DNA from: Desulfobacteraceae bacterium
Lineage (GTDB): Bacteria; Desulfobacterota; Desulfobacteria; Desulfobacterales; UBA5852
DNA: 64,000 nucleotides
Assembly: GCA_014237395.1 (NCBI GenBank)
Contig: JABZFP010000007.1
Span: 1-64,000, forward strand
Direction: 5' to 3'
Shown here: positions 35,304 through 43,580 of the stretch, piece by piece
Position numbering within the stretch: the first letter of the stretch is position 1
How the letters are laid out: every line of letters begins with the position of its first letter
The notes under the pieces: generated by a model
The model's database searches: none
Seen by the model: the letters and a program-made list of their open reading frames with translations, nothing else
What the model was told of the DNA's origin: nothing
Program-made: the position numbers and the translations under genes

Positions 35304-36143
35304 TTATACCTTAAGAAATTCACGGCAAGTGGTAAACTGACAGTGGGCGTGGTCTCGTAGCATCCGCTGGATTTTTTTATAAGCCGTCTTGAGGTTGCAA
35401 TAGTGGCGAAAACGCGAAAGACGATCGGCCTCCGAGACCCTCGGTTGCCCATCATCGATTTCCCAGGGGTGCAGATAGAATAAATAGTAGCCTTGCTTGG
35501 AAAGAATATTGCGCACACCTTGGCGGAACAGGCTGTAGGGAAATAGCCGGAAATAACCGCCCCCGCTCCAAGGTAATGTCCTACTCATGAGGGTGAAATT
35601 GCTGAGCGGCAATTCATGAAAACTCTCGGAAATTTGAATCCCTCGGCTGTTTCTACGATATTGGGAAAGGTCGAGGTGGCCATAACGGGGATTGGCCTCA
35701 AAGGAATTATAGCTGGAGTCGTATCGATAGCCGCATTGTTCCAATATTTCCAAGGCCTGTGCGTTGATGGAAAAGCTTGGGGCGCGGTAGCCGACGACTT
35801 CCGATCCTGTGATATCTTCAAGCAGTTGTTTGCTGTGAATTAAATCTTGTTTGAGGTCGGCCGGCTTTATATCGTGACACAACTGATGGCCGAAACCATG
35901 AGAAGCGACTTCATGGCCACGTTCGGATATCTCTTTTATAAGATGCGGCAGTTTCTCGGCAACCCAGCCCAAGATAAAAAAAGTCGATGGGAATTCATCC
36001 AATAAGTCGAGGAGGCGATGGACGTTGTGCTCAACGCGCAATTCTCTTTCAGACCAGGTATCCGGTGCGATCCAGGGCTTGAAGTTTTCCACCTGGAACC
36101 AGTCTTCGACATCGACGGTAAAAAGAAAAGTGGGTTTGGTCAC
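35304..36143 (-). CDS. Exosortase-associated polysaccharide deacetylase (DUF3473 type)
   Basis: A 279-residue NodB-fold protein with FTVDVEDWFQVENF (family start, catalytic Asp in VDVEDW), STFFILGWVAEKLPHLIKEISERGHEVASHGFGHQL (metal His pair) and GYRAPSFSI. Its C-terminal third (LPWSGGGYFRLFPYSLFRQGVRNI, FYLHPWEIDDGQPR) is the DUF3473 region typical of the deacetylase in exosortase A loci. It likely removes acetyl groups from the polymer, in cytoplasm or periplasm (no signal peptide is visible). Repeats border both ends. Confidence 0.88.
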   Translation of the reverse strand: MTKPTFLFTVDVEDWFQVENFKPWIAPDTWSERELRVEHNVHRLLDLLDEFPSTFFILGWVAEKLPHLIKEISERGHEVASHGFGHQLCHDIKPADLKQDLIHSKQLLEDITGSEVVGYRAPSFSINAQALEILEQCGYRYDSSYNSFEANPRYGHLDLSQYRRNSRGIQISESFHELPLSNFTLMSRTLPWSGGGYFRLFPYSLFRQGVRNILSKQGYYLFYLHPWEIDDGQPRVSEADRLSRFRHYCNLKTAYKKIQRMLRDHAHCQFTTCREFLKV

Positions 36144-36147
36144 TATA

Positions 36148-36212
36148 AGTTTATTGTGTTTGTTGGGTTTATAGCGCTATTGAGTTCATAACGTTGGCTG
36201 GGTTGGTCGTTT
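36148..36212. repeat. 9-bp array upstream of the deacetylase gene
   Basis: Degenerate units (GTTTATTGT, GTTTGTTGG, GTTTATAGC, GCTATTGAG, GTTGGCTGG) extend from the deacetylase start codon to the pseudogene below. They continue its reading frame as an N/T/P-rich tail. A separate CTTCGTGNT nonamer array lies at 36367-36395. Confidence 0.6.
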
Positions 36213-36325
36213 TTCCATGGATGCAGGTATTTTATGAAACCTGGCATGCGAAACACTTTTTGGACGTCTTGCATTTTCAATTCAAGGAAGGAAGCTTCCG
36301 GCACTGATAAGTACAGATTACACAG
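36206..36325 (-). pseudogene. 3' remnant of a second four-helix-bundle gene
   Basis: The minus strand encodes LYLSVPEASFLELKMQDV then QKVFRMPGFIKYLHPWKN. This aligns with the C-terminal end of the intact gene at 33209 (CYISEATFNLIYNQSEKVS, KLTSGFIKYLKSK). The DNA match is also visible (CAGGTATTT, ATGAA, CCTG, ACTTTTT, GCTTCCG in order). A stop at 36326-36328 closes the frame upstream, so the N-terminal two thirds are lost. It shows that this gene type with its arrays has been placed in this locus twice. Confidence 0.75.
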
Positions 36326-36417
36326 TTATGTTTTTAAGAACAAAATAAGCTAATCAGATTAATTATTCTTCGTGCTCTTCGTGTACTTCGTGGTGGATAG
36401 CTTTCAGGCCTTCGACG

Positions 36418-37737
36418 TTATTGAAGTAGCCGGAACGGTTGATCGGGGGTCAGGGTGATGCTGAAGATCACACGGTTTTCCGTGTATTCGTCGGCGTCCT
36501 CATCGGATGAACGATCCCTAAACGTGTAATCAAGGTTGAGTGCCATCCAGCGGAGGGCCTGGTATTGAAGACCCGCAGTGGCAGAAATAGTTTTATCCGT
36601 TCGGCTGGGTTCGTCATCCGGGTAGTCGTCCCAGCGGTAGCCGGCTGTGGCAATTCCTGAAAATCGGGGGGTGAAGGCATATTCCCCACGAACAACTCCT
36701 TCATAGTAAATATTATAACCCAGATCATCGACACCTTCGTCATCGATGTCAGAGCCGGCAAGTAAGGTAATGCCCACCAATCCTCTCCTGAAGGGCCAAA
36801 CTTTGTCCGCCAATGCCGATGGAAGAAATCCATCATTACTGTCTCCACTATCAAATTCTTGCCAATAATAGCCTACACCTAAATCGATTCGCGTGTTTTC
36901 ATCCAATTGGTAATTAAAACCAACAGTGGGTTCGTAAACATCAAAATCGTCTCCATCATCCTGGTAATTAAGATTTCGATGGGTGTATTGGCCGTAAACA
37001 CTAAGGTGACGATTGAGTCTCCGATTCAAACGCAGACGGCCGTACAATTCTTCGCGATCTTCTTCGCTCTCGTAATCACGATGCGAGTAGTACATATCAG
37101 TTTCAGCACCCCAGAAATTGGTGAACCAATAGGTGCCGCCGATGGAGGGTTCCCAGATGTCATTTTCATCTGCACCATCAGTTACGTCCCTTCGCAGACT
37201 GTATCTGAAGGCCGTATAGACGGTATCCTCGGCTCCAAAACGGTGGTCCAGTCTGGCTGTGGTGGCATTTTCGTAATATTCGCTGAGTCCTCTCCTATTA
37301 GCGTCCGGTGCAATATCGGGTGGAGCCAGCGGATCATCTGACGTTGCTCCTAAGAAGCCGGCATCTTCCAAGGAACCTCTTGTACGAATGAAAGCATTGC
37401 GTAATTCAATGGTCGTGTTCGCGGTAAAGTTGTACCAGGTTCGGGCTAAAAGATCATGGGTCCAGCCATCGAATTCGTTATAATCATTATACCATTCATA
37501 AGCCGGTAAATAGGTGAGTTCGGCACCGGCCGTGCGGCCTAATAGTTCCAGGGTGCCCCCCAAACTAACTCGGGTAATGAAGTCGTCCTCTTCATTGTCC
37601 GGAGCCAAGAAAATATTGTCATTATACTCTTCACTGACCGTCATCACCGGCGTGAAGTTCAGTTGGGCGCTGTAAACGCAGGGGGCGAGCGCAGCAAACA
37701 AGATGACCACAGTTGCAAAAAGGGCTCGATGCTTCAT
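36418..37737 (-). CDS. Outer-membrane beta-barrel, PEP-CTERM system associated
   Basis: A 439-residue secreted protein with a signal peptide (MKHRALFATVVILFAALAPCVYS). The rest alternates short aromatic and polar strands (TWYNFTANTTIELRNAF, FGAEDTVYTAFRYSLRR, FWGAETDMYYSHRDYES), as in a large beta-barrel, and ends DQPFRLLQ. It fits the uncharacterised outer-membrane family of exosortase exopolysaccharide loci and may form the outer-membrane channel or a surface anchor. I use the ATG at 37737, which has GAGGAC upstream; the longer frame from 37791 lacks a site and spoils the signal peptide. Confidence 0.82.
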   Translation of the reverse strand: MKHRALFATVVILFAALAPCVYSAQLNFTPVMTVSEEYNDNIFLAPDNEEDDFITRVSLGGTLELLGRTAGAELTYLPAYEWYNDYNEFDGWTHDLLARTWYNFTANTTIELRNAFIRTRGSLEDAGFLGATSDDPLAPPDIAPDANRRGLSEYYENATTARLDHRFGAEDTVYTAFRYSLRRDVTDGADENDIWEPSIGGTYWFTNFWGAETDMYYSHRDYESEEDREELYGRLRLNRRLNRHLSVYGQYTHRNLNYQDDGDDFDVYEPTVGFNYQLDENTRIDLGVGYYWQEFDSGDSNDGFLPSALADKVWPFRRGLVGITLLAGSDIDDEGVDDLGYNIYYEGVVRGEYAFTPRFSGIATAGYRWDDYPDDEPSRTDKTISATAGLQYQALRWMALNLDYTFRDRSSDEDADEYTENRVIFSITLTPDQPFRLLQ

Positions 37738-37815
37738 ATCGTCCTCTCTTTTGGTTGTGGTGACTGGGAAACGGCTATTATAAAAAACCAAAGATTACTT
37801 TACCATGAAGAACGT

Positions 37816-38019
37816 TCAGGTTTTTGAGTTTATAGAGTTTGTTGTGTTTATTGGGTTAAAACCGTGGTTGGAGCGTCGTGGGTTGCAGGTGGGTTTGCTG
37901 CCTCTTCTACAAACGACCCGCAAGCTACTAACTACCCTCGGTCTTCAAAAACCCAACAAACTCAAAGAACTCAACGAACCCAACCAACTCAAAAAACTCT
38001 CGCACTCAACAAACCCAAC
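37816..38019. repeat. Composite inverted repeat between barrel and exporter genes
   Basis: A left array of GTTGTGTTT-type nonamers (37820-37858) is followed by a heptamer arm (GTGGTTGG, GTGGGTTG), a short centre near 37900, the reverse heptamer arm (AAACGACCCGCAAGC) and a right array in opposite sense (CCCAACAAACTCAAAGAAC, to 38019). The whole is an imperfect hairpin of about 200 bases. Its right end touches the stop codon of the exporter gene. Confidence 0.75.
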
Positions 38020-38592
38020 TTAGGGGACGATGATGGTGTCGTCTGCTTTCACTGCAACATTTTGATCTAAATTCTGGCCATCGGAGATCTCTTTGTAATC
38101 AATCCTGATGGTCACATCCTTGTCGTTTTCCCTTCGTAACAGTAGGATTTCATCCTTGGATGCCCATTCCGTAAAACCGCCGGCGAGGGCGAAGGCCTGC
38201 AGCACCGTGAGGTGTTTGGCCAAGGGGTACTCACCGGTGTTGACCACTTCACCCAGGATGTAGAAGCGCTGGCTGCCTGATTCTACAATGGTGACGGTCA
38301 CTTCCGGAGTGCTGACATAGTTTTTTAGTCCTACCTCAAGGGATTTCTTCAACTGGGTCGGCGTCAAACCGGCGGCCTGGACATCGTTCAGCAGGGGAAA
38401 ACTGATAAAGCCATCGGTTCTCACGAGGACGGCCTCCCTCGAAAAGTCAGGTTCTTTCCAGGTCACGATTTCCAGGACATCGCCGCTGCCGATTTTATAG
38501 GAGCCTCCTTCGCCTGCTGACCACGAGAGGGTTGGCGATGAAAGCATTAAAAAACCTACCAGAAAAATTAGTATACGGCGGTAAATTTTCAT
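38020..38592 (-). CDS. Polysaccharide export protein (Wza-like), PEP-CTERM type
   Basis: A 190-residue exported protein: signal peptide (MKIYRRILIFLVGFLMLSSPTLSWSA), Poly_export domain (SYKIGSGDVLEIVTWKEPDF, FISFPLLNDVQAAGLTPTQL) and an SLBB-like domain (FYILGEVVNTGEYPL, LTVLQAFALAGGFTEWA). It is short compared with Wza and has no lipobox cysteine or C-terminal amphipathic helix. It fits the small export protein of exosortase loci, so another protein, perhaps the beta-barrel gene next door, would supply the outer-membrane pore. The stop codon abuts a repeat array. Confidence 0.87.
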   Translation of the reverse strand: MKIYRRILIFLVGFLMLSSPTLSWSAGEGGSYKIGSGDVLEIVTWKEPDFSREAVLVRTDGFISFPLLNDVQAAGLTPTQLKKSLEVGLKNYVSTPEVTVTIVESGSQRFYILGEVVNTGEYPLAKHLTVLQAFALAGGFTEWASKDEILLLRRENDKDVTIRIDYKEISDGQNLDQNVAVKADDTIIVP

Positions 38593-38976
38593 AGCAGGGC
38601 CTCTCTATCGTTATGGTTAAGTCCCATTAAACAAAAGAACCTGATTTACCATGAAGATCACGAAGGTGATGAAGAAAACCAGTTATACGAGTGCTATTCA
38701 CCACACTTTGCCGAACGAAAAACGACTGAATTTCAGCCTGCGAGGCTTTTTACGAAACCATCATCTATTGGTTGTAGCATTTAAGTCGGATCCTAGGATC
38801 GTTGGCCCCTCGAATCCTCAGGGGGCGACGATCACGTTTGGAGACAATCCAAATTTAAAGCTGCCATATCCCCACCTGCACCAGTCGTTGCACGTAGCTC
38901 CGCCTTCTGAAGTACATCACTGAAAATAATAAAAGTACAATAAAAACGTTCGGTTAGATATAATTTAACGGTGCTT
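38593..38976. other. 384-base gap with repeats and hairpin
   Basis: It holds a nonamer array of the ATGAAGNNC type (38648-38674) and a 14-bp hairpin with two mismatches at 38796-38832 (GATCGT...CCCCT with AGGGG...ACGATC). GATCCTAGGATC is a perfect palindrome overlapping its left side. No gene is supported. A promoter for the exporter gene may be near 38600-38645. Confidence 0.45.
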
Positions 38977-40344
38977 TTATCGGGCGCCTTTTCCAAAAAG
39001 CACGATTTTAACGGTTCTGAATATGATCAGCAGATCCAGTAGAAATGACATATTTTTAGTGTAAAAAAGATCGTAGTTCAGCTTTTCAATAGCATCTTCA
39101 ACCGAGGCGCCGTAGGGGTAGCTCACCTGGGCCCAGCCGGTCAGGCCGGGTTTGACCGTCAAGCGTTCGGAATAATAGGGCACATCCTTTTCCAGCTGCT
39201 GGATGAAAAACGCCCTTTCCGGGCGAGGGCCGACGAAACTCATTTCACCTTTGAGGACGTTCCACAGCTGAGGAAGTTCGTCAATCCTCAATTTACGTAT
39301 GACCCGCCCGACCCGTGTCACCCGGTCGTCATCCTCGCTAGCCCATACCGGTCCGGAACTTTTTTCAGCATCGGTTACCATGGAGCGAAATTTATGCACA
39401 TTGAAGCCTTTGCCATTTTGCCCCACACGTTCCTGGGAAAAAATGACAGGGCCTTTGGAATCGATTTTAATCAGGATAGCGGTAATTAAAATCATGGGGG
39501 ACAGCATCACCAGCATGATAGAGGAGAGGATAATATCCCCCGTTCTTTTCATGGCACTTTTCAGCGGTGATTTACGGAATCCGTCGGAAAAAATCAACCA
39601 GGACGGGTTGATTTGTTTGACATATAGTTTGCCCAGCAGCATTTCGTAAAAACTGGTGCCTTCCAATATCTCGATGCCTTCGGTGCGGCATTTCAAGAGC
39701 TGCCTGATTGGCAGGTTGCCCCGTTTTTCTTCCAGGGCAACGATGATTTTCGAGATGTTTTTTGCCTTGGCTTGATCGCACATGTCCAACTGAATCCCGC
39801 ACACGCCTTCACGGCAATCCTCTTCATCGAGGATGGTGTCGATCTCATACCCTGAATCCCGCTTGTCGCGTATTTCCTTAATGATGCCTGTAGCCAATTC
39901 GCCCGAGCCGATGATGATCAGCTTTTGGTTGAACAGCCCTTTTTCGAGAACAAGTGTGTAGCCGATCCGCCACGAAACGATCAGCAGAATGAGCAAGCCG
40001 ATCATGATAACAAAAATGCCTTCACCGATCATCAATTGAGGGATCAGGTAGTAGGCGATGCCGAAGAATATGGTGGCGATCCCCAGGGCCTGGAGCAGCC
40101 GAATGCCCAACTCGACGTAGTTGTTGGTGACTTTCAGATCGTATAAATCATTGTAGTAGAGGGCTATCTGGCAGACGACCGTGATCAGCATGCTTTTAAA
40201 GAAAACCCAATCGTCGAAGACGTGCAGGTCGCTGCCCAATTTGATATAAGCCGCGATAATGACCGACAGGTAAATCACCAGCCCTTCGCCCGAGGCAAAG
40301 ATGACGTTGCGAATGGGGTAGTATTTTCGGAATAGTCTCAGCAT
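38977..40344 (-). CDS. Priming glycosyl-phosphate transferase (WbaP-like), PEP-CTERM type
   Basis: A 455-residue membrane protein: four or five N-terminal helices, a soluble domain with KLIIIGSGELATGIIKEI, a further helix (MKRTGDIILSSIMLVMLSP) and the catalytic bacterial sugar transferase domain (KGPVIFSQERVGQNGKGFNVHKFRSM, IRKLRIDELPQLWNVLKGEMSFVGPRPE). It transfers sugar-1-phosphate to undecaprenyl phosphate and starts repeat-unit synthesis. Length and features fit the sugar transferase of exosortase A loci. It sits in order with BY-kinase and chain-length genes upstream. Confidence 0.9.
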   Translation of the reverse strand: MLRLFRKYYPIRNVIFASGEGLVIYLSVIIAAYIKLGSDLHVFDDWVFFKSMLITVVCQIALYYNDLYDLKVTNNYVELGIRLLQALGIATIFFGIAYYLIPQLMIGEGIFVIMIGLLILLIVSWRIGYTLVLEKGLFNQKLIIIGSGELATGIIKEIRDKRDSGYEIDTILDEEDCREGVCGIQLDMCDQAKAKNISKIIVALEEKRGNLPIRQLLKCRTEGIEILEGTSFYEMLLGKLYVKQINPSWLIFSDGFRKSPLKSAMKRTGDIILSSIMLVMLSPMILITAILIKIDSKGPVIFSQERVGQNGKGFNVHKFRSMVTDAEKSSGPVWASEDDDRVTRVGRVIRKLRIDELPQLWNVLKGEMSFVGPRPERAFFIQQLEKDVPYYSERLTVKPGLTGWAQVSYPYGASVEDAIEKLNYDLFYTKNMSFLLDLLIIFRTVKIVLFGKGAR

Positions 40345-40420
40345 AAGACGTTCATTCCACCATGAAAGAAACGAAACGCATAAAAATTAATTTACCATGA
40401 AGGACATGAAGTAAGTGAAG

Positions 40421-40560
40421 TTTTGATAAAACCGTAAAAATCTTTGGGTTGTCTCACTCCCGCGAAGGCGGGAGTCCATATACAAAAGAAAAAACTGGAT
40501 CCCCGCCTGCGCGGGGATGACAAAATTGCTCCTTCTGCAATTTTTTACGAATTCATCAAG
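40421..40560. repeat. Dispersed element with two GC palindromes
   Basis: Outer arms (TTTTGATAAAACCGTAAAAA and complement of TTTTTTACGAATTCATCAAG) enclose CTCCCGCGAAGGCGGGAG (40457-40474) and ATCCCCGCCTGCGCGGGGAT (40499-40518). Two more copies are at 43445-43580 (inverted) and 57910-58046. A nonamer array (ATGAAGGAC, ATGAAGTAA, GTGAAG) precedes it at 40394-40420. Confidence 0.75.
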
Positions 40561-40594
40561 TTTTATTAACCTAACGATTACCCTCAAGGTTGTC

Positions 40595-40615
40595 ATTCCG
40601 GACGCGATCCGGAAT
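40595..40615 (-). terminator. Hairpin directly after the BY-kinase gene
   Basis: ATTCCGG and CCGGAAT flank a seven-base loop, four bases past the stop of the kinase gene. There is no T-run, so termination is uncertain. The same ATTCCGG dyad recurs at 44691-44711. Confidence 0.4.
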
Positions 40616-40618
40616 CCA

Positions 40619-41578
40619 TCAATGTTTCGTATCGGAACTGTAATAGCTGTATTTGGTATATTTTCCCGACCCGTAAAAAACAGTCGAGCGTCGATTGAGC
40701 CAGTTGGCAACCACTCCGAGGATCTTTTCTTTTTGAAATTTACCGACGAGCTCCGCAACAAGGTTGCGATCGGTCTGGCCAAGTTTTAGGACCAGGATGA
40801 TGCCGTCCACGAATTGCGCCAGCGCTTTGCTCTCGGCGGTCAGGTGGGGCGGCGGCGAGTCGATGATGATGTAGCGGTCGTCGTATCGTGCTCGGACTTC
40901 CCGCAGCAGCGCCAGCATGCGGTTTGAGGACAGCAGTTCGGCCGGATTGGGCGGAACAGGACCGCCAGGTAAAATGGATAGGTGGTTGTTTCCGGTCTTG
41001 ATCAGGAGGTCGGAAAGGGCCCTTTCTCCAACAAGATAGTTGCTCAAGCCGGGAACATTTTCGTAGCCAAAGAGTTTGTGGACGGTCGGGCGCCGCATGT
41101 CGCAGTCGATCAGCAGGACATGCTTATCGATATTCTGGGCAATGGTGAGCGCCAGGTTACTGGACACGAAAGACTTCCCCTCTCCGGGCAGCGCACTGGT
41201 CACTAAGATTGTGCGTGGTGAGGATTTCCCTTCGGCCGGAAACATGATGTTGGTGCGCAGCATCCGGAACTGCTCGGCTTCAAACGACTGGGGGCTGTGA
41301 TGGGCCACTAAATTTTTGTCTAACGCATGGTGAGTGTAGACGGGACGCACCACATGGGGTTCAGGTTTGGGCGTTGAAATCTCCGTTGGGGCAGCGCCCG
41401 TACCAGCGTCTAATGGGGACGATTCCTGAAAAGCAGGTTCGATAGAACTGGGGCTGTCCTCATCAGGGGGATCGGATATGTGTTCAACATCGCCCTTTTC
41501 GCTATCTACAATCTCGACAGGCTTTGGTGCGACATGGCCTTCATCTGATTTCTTCAGTGCTTCAAAAAATTTTCCCAC
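40619..41578 (-). CDS. Exosortase-locus tyrosine autokinase (BY-kinase)
   Basis: A 319-residue cytoplasmic ATPase. Walker A is SALPGEGKS, Walker A' LLIDCDMRRP and Walker B IIIDSPPP. The C-terminus carries a tyrosine cluster (VFYGSGKYTKYSYYSS) for autophosphorylation. The first 100 residues are acidic and proline-rich. It fits the tyrosine autokinase of PEP-CTERM loci, which works with the separate Wzz-like protein encoded 22 bases upstream to control polymerisation and export. Confidence 0.9.
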   Translation of the reverse strand: MGKFFEALKKSDEGHVAPKPVEIVDSEKGDVEHISDPPDEDSPSSIEPAFQESSPLDAGTGAAPTEISTPKPEPHVVRPVYTHHALDKNLVAHHSPQSFEAEQFRMLRTNIMFPAEGKSSPRTILVTSALPGEGKSFVSSNLALTIAQNIDKHVLLIDCDMRRPTVHKLFGYENVPGLSNYLVGERALSDLLIKTGNNHLSILPGGPVPPNPAELLSSNRMLALLREVRARYDDRYIIIDSPPPHLTAESKALAQFVDGIILVLKLGQTDRNLVAELVGKFQKEKILGVVANWLNRRSTVFYGSGKYTKYSYYSSDTKH

Positions 41579-41600
41579 GTTTCAAAGCCTCGGTGGTGCG

Positions 41601-43169
41601 TTAGAGGATTAAATTTTTAACCTTGGACACGAGCGCCAGGGATTCTTCGACGCCCTTGAGCGCGAGGGAGGCAAATACTACCAGCATGATGCCGGCCGCA
41701 GCCACGGCCACACCTGTTGCCACCCAGTTCAGCATTTTAACCATGCGTGTCTTGGAGTCTTCAATGAACGGGAGCAAGGCAATCATGGGAAGGCCAAGGG
41801 TCAGCTCCACTTCTTTGGGGGATCGGAAACCGGCATTCATGTATTCCAGCAGAAAAATAATGCCGCCCCCCATGCCGAGACCTGCCGCGATGGTTATTAG
41901 AAACAGCATTTGCATGTTGGGTTCCACCGGGCGTTTCGGCAAGCGCGCCTGGTCCAGCACGCGAAACTGCTCGCCTTTTTGTTTGCGCTCCATATTGACG
42001 GATATGTCCGCCTCAAGTTTGCGGTTCAGCAGGGAACTGTAGGATTCTTGAAGATTTTCGTAGTCACGCTGCAGGGCCATAAGCTCCTGCTCGCGTTTCG
42101 GGGTGGATTCCACCCGGCGTTCGTAGGTCATGATTTCGGATTGAATGCGGCCGATGTCAGCCGTGGTATTTTCTATTTCCCGGCGAACGTCTGTAATTTG
42201 AACAGGCTCCCGGCGTGTGGTGGGCGCTTCGGCAGCGGAGGTTGTACCGTTGGCCTCCAGGTCTTTGAGCTGCTGTTTGATTTTAATGATGTCGGGGTGC
42301 TTATCGGTGTACCGTGACTGTAGCCTGGCCAACTCGGCTTGCAGAGCTGCCGGATCCAGGGGGTCCGGCTCCCGGGGGCTGGTATCGCCTGCCGCGGTCT
42401 GATCCGTCAGCAAGCCGGTCGAAGCCTGGTTGCGCAGCATGGCCAGGCGCGAGCGGGCGTCCCGCAATCCTTCCTGGCGCTCGGTAAGCTGCTCCTGCAG
42501 TCGGTCCAGAATGCGTAAATTCGTTTCAAGCTGTTCGGGCAGCTCTCCCATGTTGCTTGTACGGTAAGCTTCCAGTGCGCGTTCCTGTTCCTCCAGGCGA
42601 CGCCTCATTGACACCAGTTCGGCCTCTAAAAAGTCACTTGTTCCGATGGCTTGGGCTTCTCTGACCTTCAAGTTTTCATCAATGAAATAGGTCGCCAGTG
42701 TATTGGTAACATCCATTACTTTTTGGGGGTCTTTACCCCGGTAGGTGATCGAGAAGGCATTTGTTTCCCTTCGGCTCGTAGTGGTCTGTACAGTGATGTT
42801 TTTTCGTAAGGCGTTGACCTTGTCTTCGGTGAACATGCCTTCGAACTGTGGATCGGCATAGAGATTGAATTGATTTATGATTTTTTCTAGATTGGTGCGG
42901 CTTAAGATCTGTTGTGAAAGGGTGTTGATACGCGCTTCAACCTCCTCGTTCGACACGACGGACTGGACGTAATTGGTCGGTACTCTTTGGGGTTCGACCA
43001 GAATTAGGGTTTCGGCTTCGTAGATCTTGGGCAGCGTCACTGCCAGATACGATCCGACTGCCAGTGCCAGAATAAAGGGGATGATCACGATCCATCGCCG
43101 CCGGATGAGGGTGTCGATGATAAACTCGGGTTTCAGGAATTCCTGCTGCAGGGGATTTTCGATTTGCAC
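41601..43169 (-). CDS. Wzz-like chain-length determinant, PEP-CTERM type
   Basis: A 522-residue inner-membrane co-polymerase. TM1 is WIVIIPFILALAVGSYLAVTLP near residue 30. A long periplasmic coiled coil covers about 180-400, with an inserted stretch at 260-330. The GNVR-like VLDQARLPKRPVEPNMQMLFLITIAAGLGMGGGI leads into TM2, and a further hydrophobic helix lies near the end. It starts at a GTG with GGGA upstream. It partners the BY-kinase encoded next. As the first gene of the minus-strand backbone it faces a 1.76-kb regulatory gap. Confidence 0.9.
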   Translation of the reverse strand: MQIENPLQQEFLKPEFIIDTLIRRRWIVIIPFILALAVGSYLAVTLPKIYEAETLILVEPQRVPTNYVQSVVSNEEVEARINTLSQQILSRTNLEKIINQFNLYADPQFEGMFTEDKVNALRKNITVQTTTSRRETNAFSITYRGKDPQKVMDVTNTLATYFIDENLKVREAQAIGTSDFLEAELVSMRRRLEEQERALEAYRTSNMGELPEQLETNLRILDRLQEQLTERQEGLRDARSRLAMLRNQASTGLLTDQTAAGDTSPREPDPLDPAALQAELARLQSRYTDKHPDIIKIKQQLKDLEANGTTSAAEAPTTRREPVQITDVRREIENTTADIGRIQSEIMTYERRVESTPKREQELMALQRDYENLQESYSSLLNRKLEADISVNMERKQKGEQFRVLDQARLPKRPVEPNMQMLFLITIAAGLGMGGGIIFLLEYMNAGFRSPKEVELTLGLPMIALLPFIEDSKTRMVKMLNWVATGVAVAAAGIMLVVFASLALKGVEESLALVSKVKNLIL

Positions 43170-43278
43170 GGTTCTTTTTCCCGCAAATAGTAGTTTTGGC
43201 CTAAGCCCACCACCTCTGGTGGAGGACCCGGAGAGGTGTGGCCGATCCGGGATGTTTAGCTAAAATAGTTTCTTCGTG

Positions 43279-43412
43279 GCCATCCATAAATGACCAATTT
43301 GCCCGATATCGGCGTTGCGCGAAAAATTGAATCCTCGGAATATCAACCATATGCCTGCGGATAAATTTTTCGCGCGCCTTGATCTCAAACAAATTTGCAG
43401 ATTTCTGGATGG
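43279..43412. repeat. Structured dispersed repeat, copy F
   Basis: The left arm CCATCCATAAATGACCAATT pairs with the right arm, whose complement reads CCATCCAGAAATCTGCAAAT. Inside, GATATCGGCGTTGCGCGAAA opposes TTTCGCGCGCCTTGATCTC. It is a divergent member of the family at 46439 and 53446. Confidence 0.6.
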
Positions 43413-43444
43413 GCACTACTTCATTTTCTGTCACGCGACAGAAA

Positions 43445-43580
43445 AGATGCGTTCGTAAAAAGTCGCGGTAAAGAGTCGTTTTGCCATCCCCGCGAATGCG
43501 GGGATCCAGTCATTTTAGCTGGTTCTGGACTCCCGTCTTCGCGGGAGTGACGGCTCGGGAACTTTTTACGAGTTCATCCT
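43445..43580. repeat. Dispersed double-palindrome element, inverted copy
   Basis: Arms GATGCGTTCGTAAAAAGT and complement of ACTTTTTACGAGTTCATCCT enclose ATCCCCGCGAATGCGGGGAT and CTCCCGTCTTCGCGGGAG. Compared with 40421-40560 the two inner palindromes are in reverse order. Confidence 0.75.

Noticed and set aside
28818..38019. CRISPR arrays
   Set aside because: The repeats are 7-9 bases with no spacers of constant length, and no cas gene is present.
38796..38832. Terminator after the priming transferase gene
   Set aside because: The hairpin is good but there is no T-run on either side and it is about 145 bases from the stop codon.
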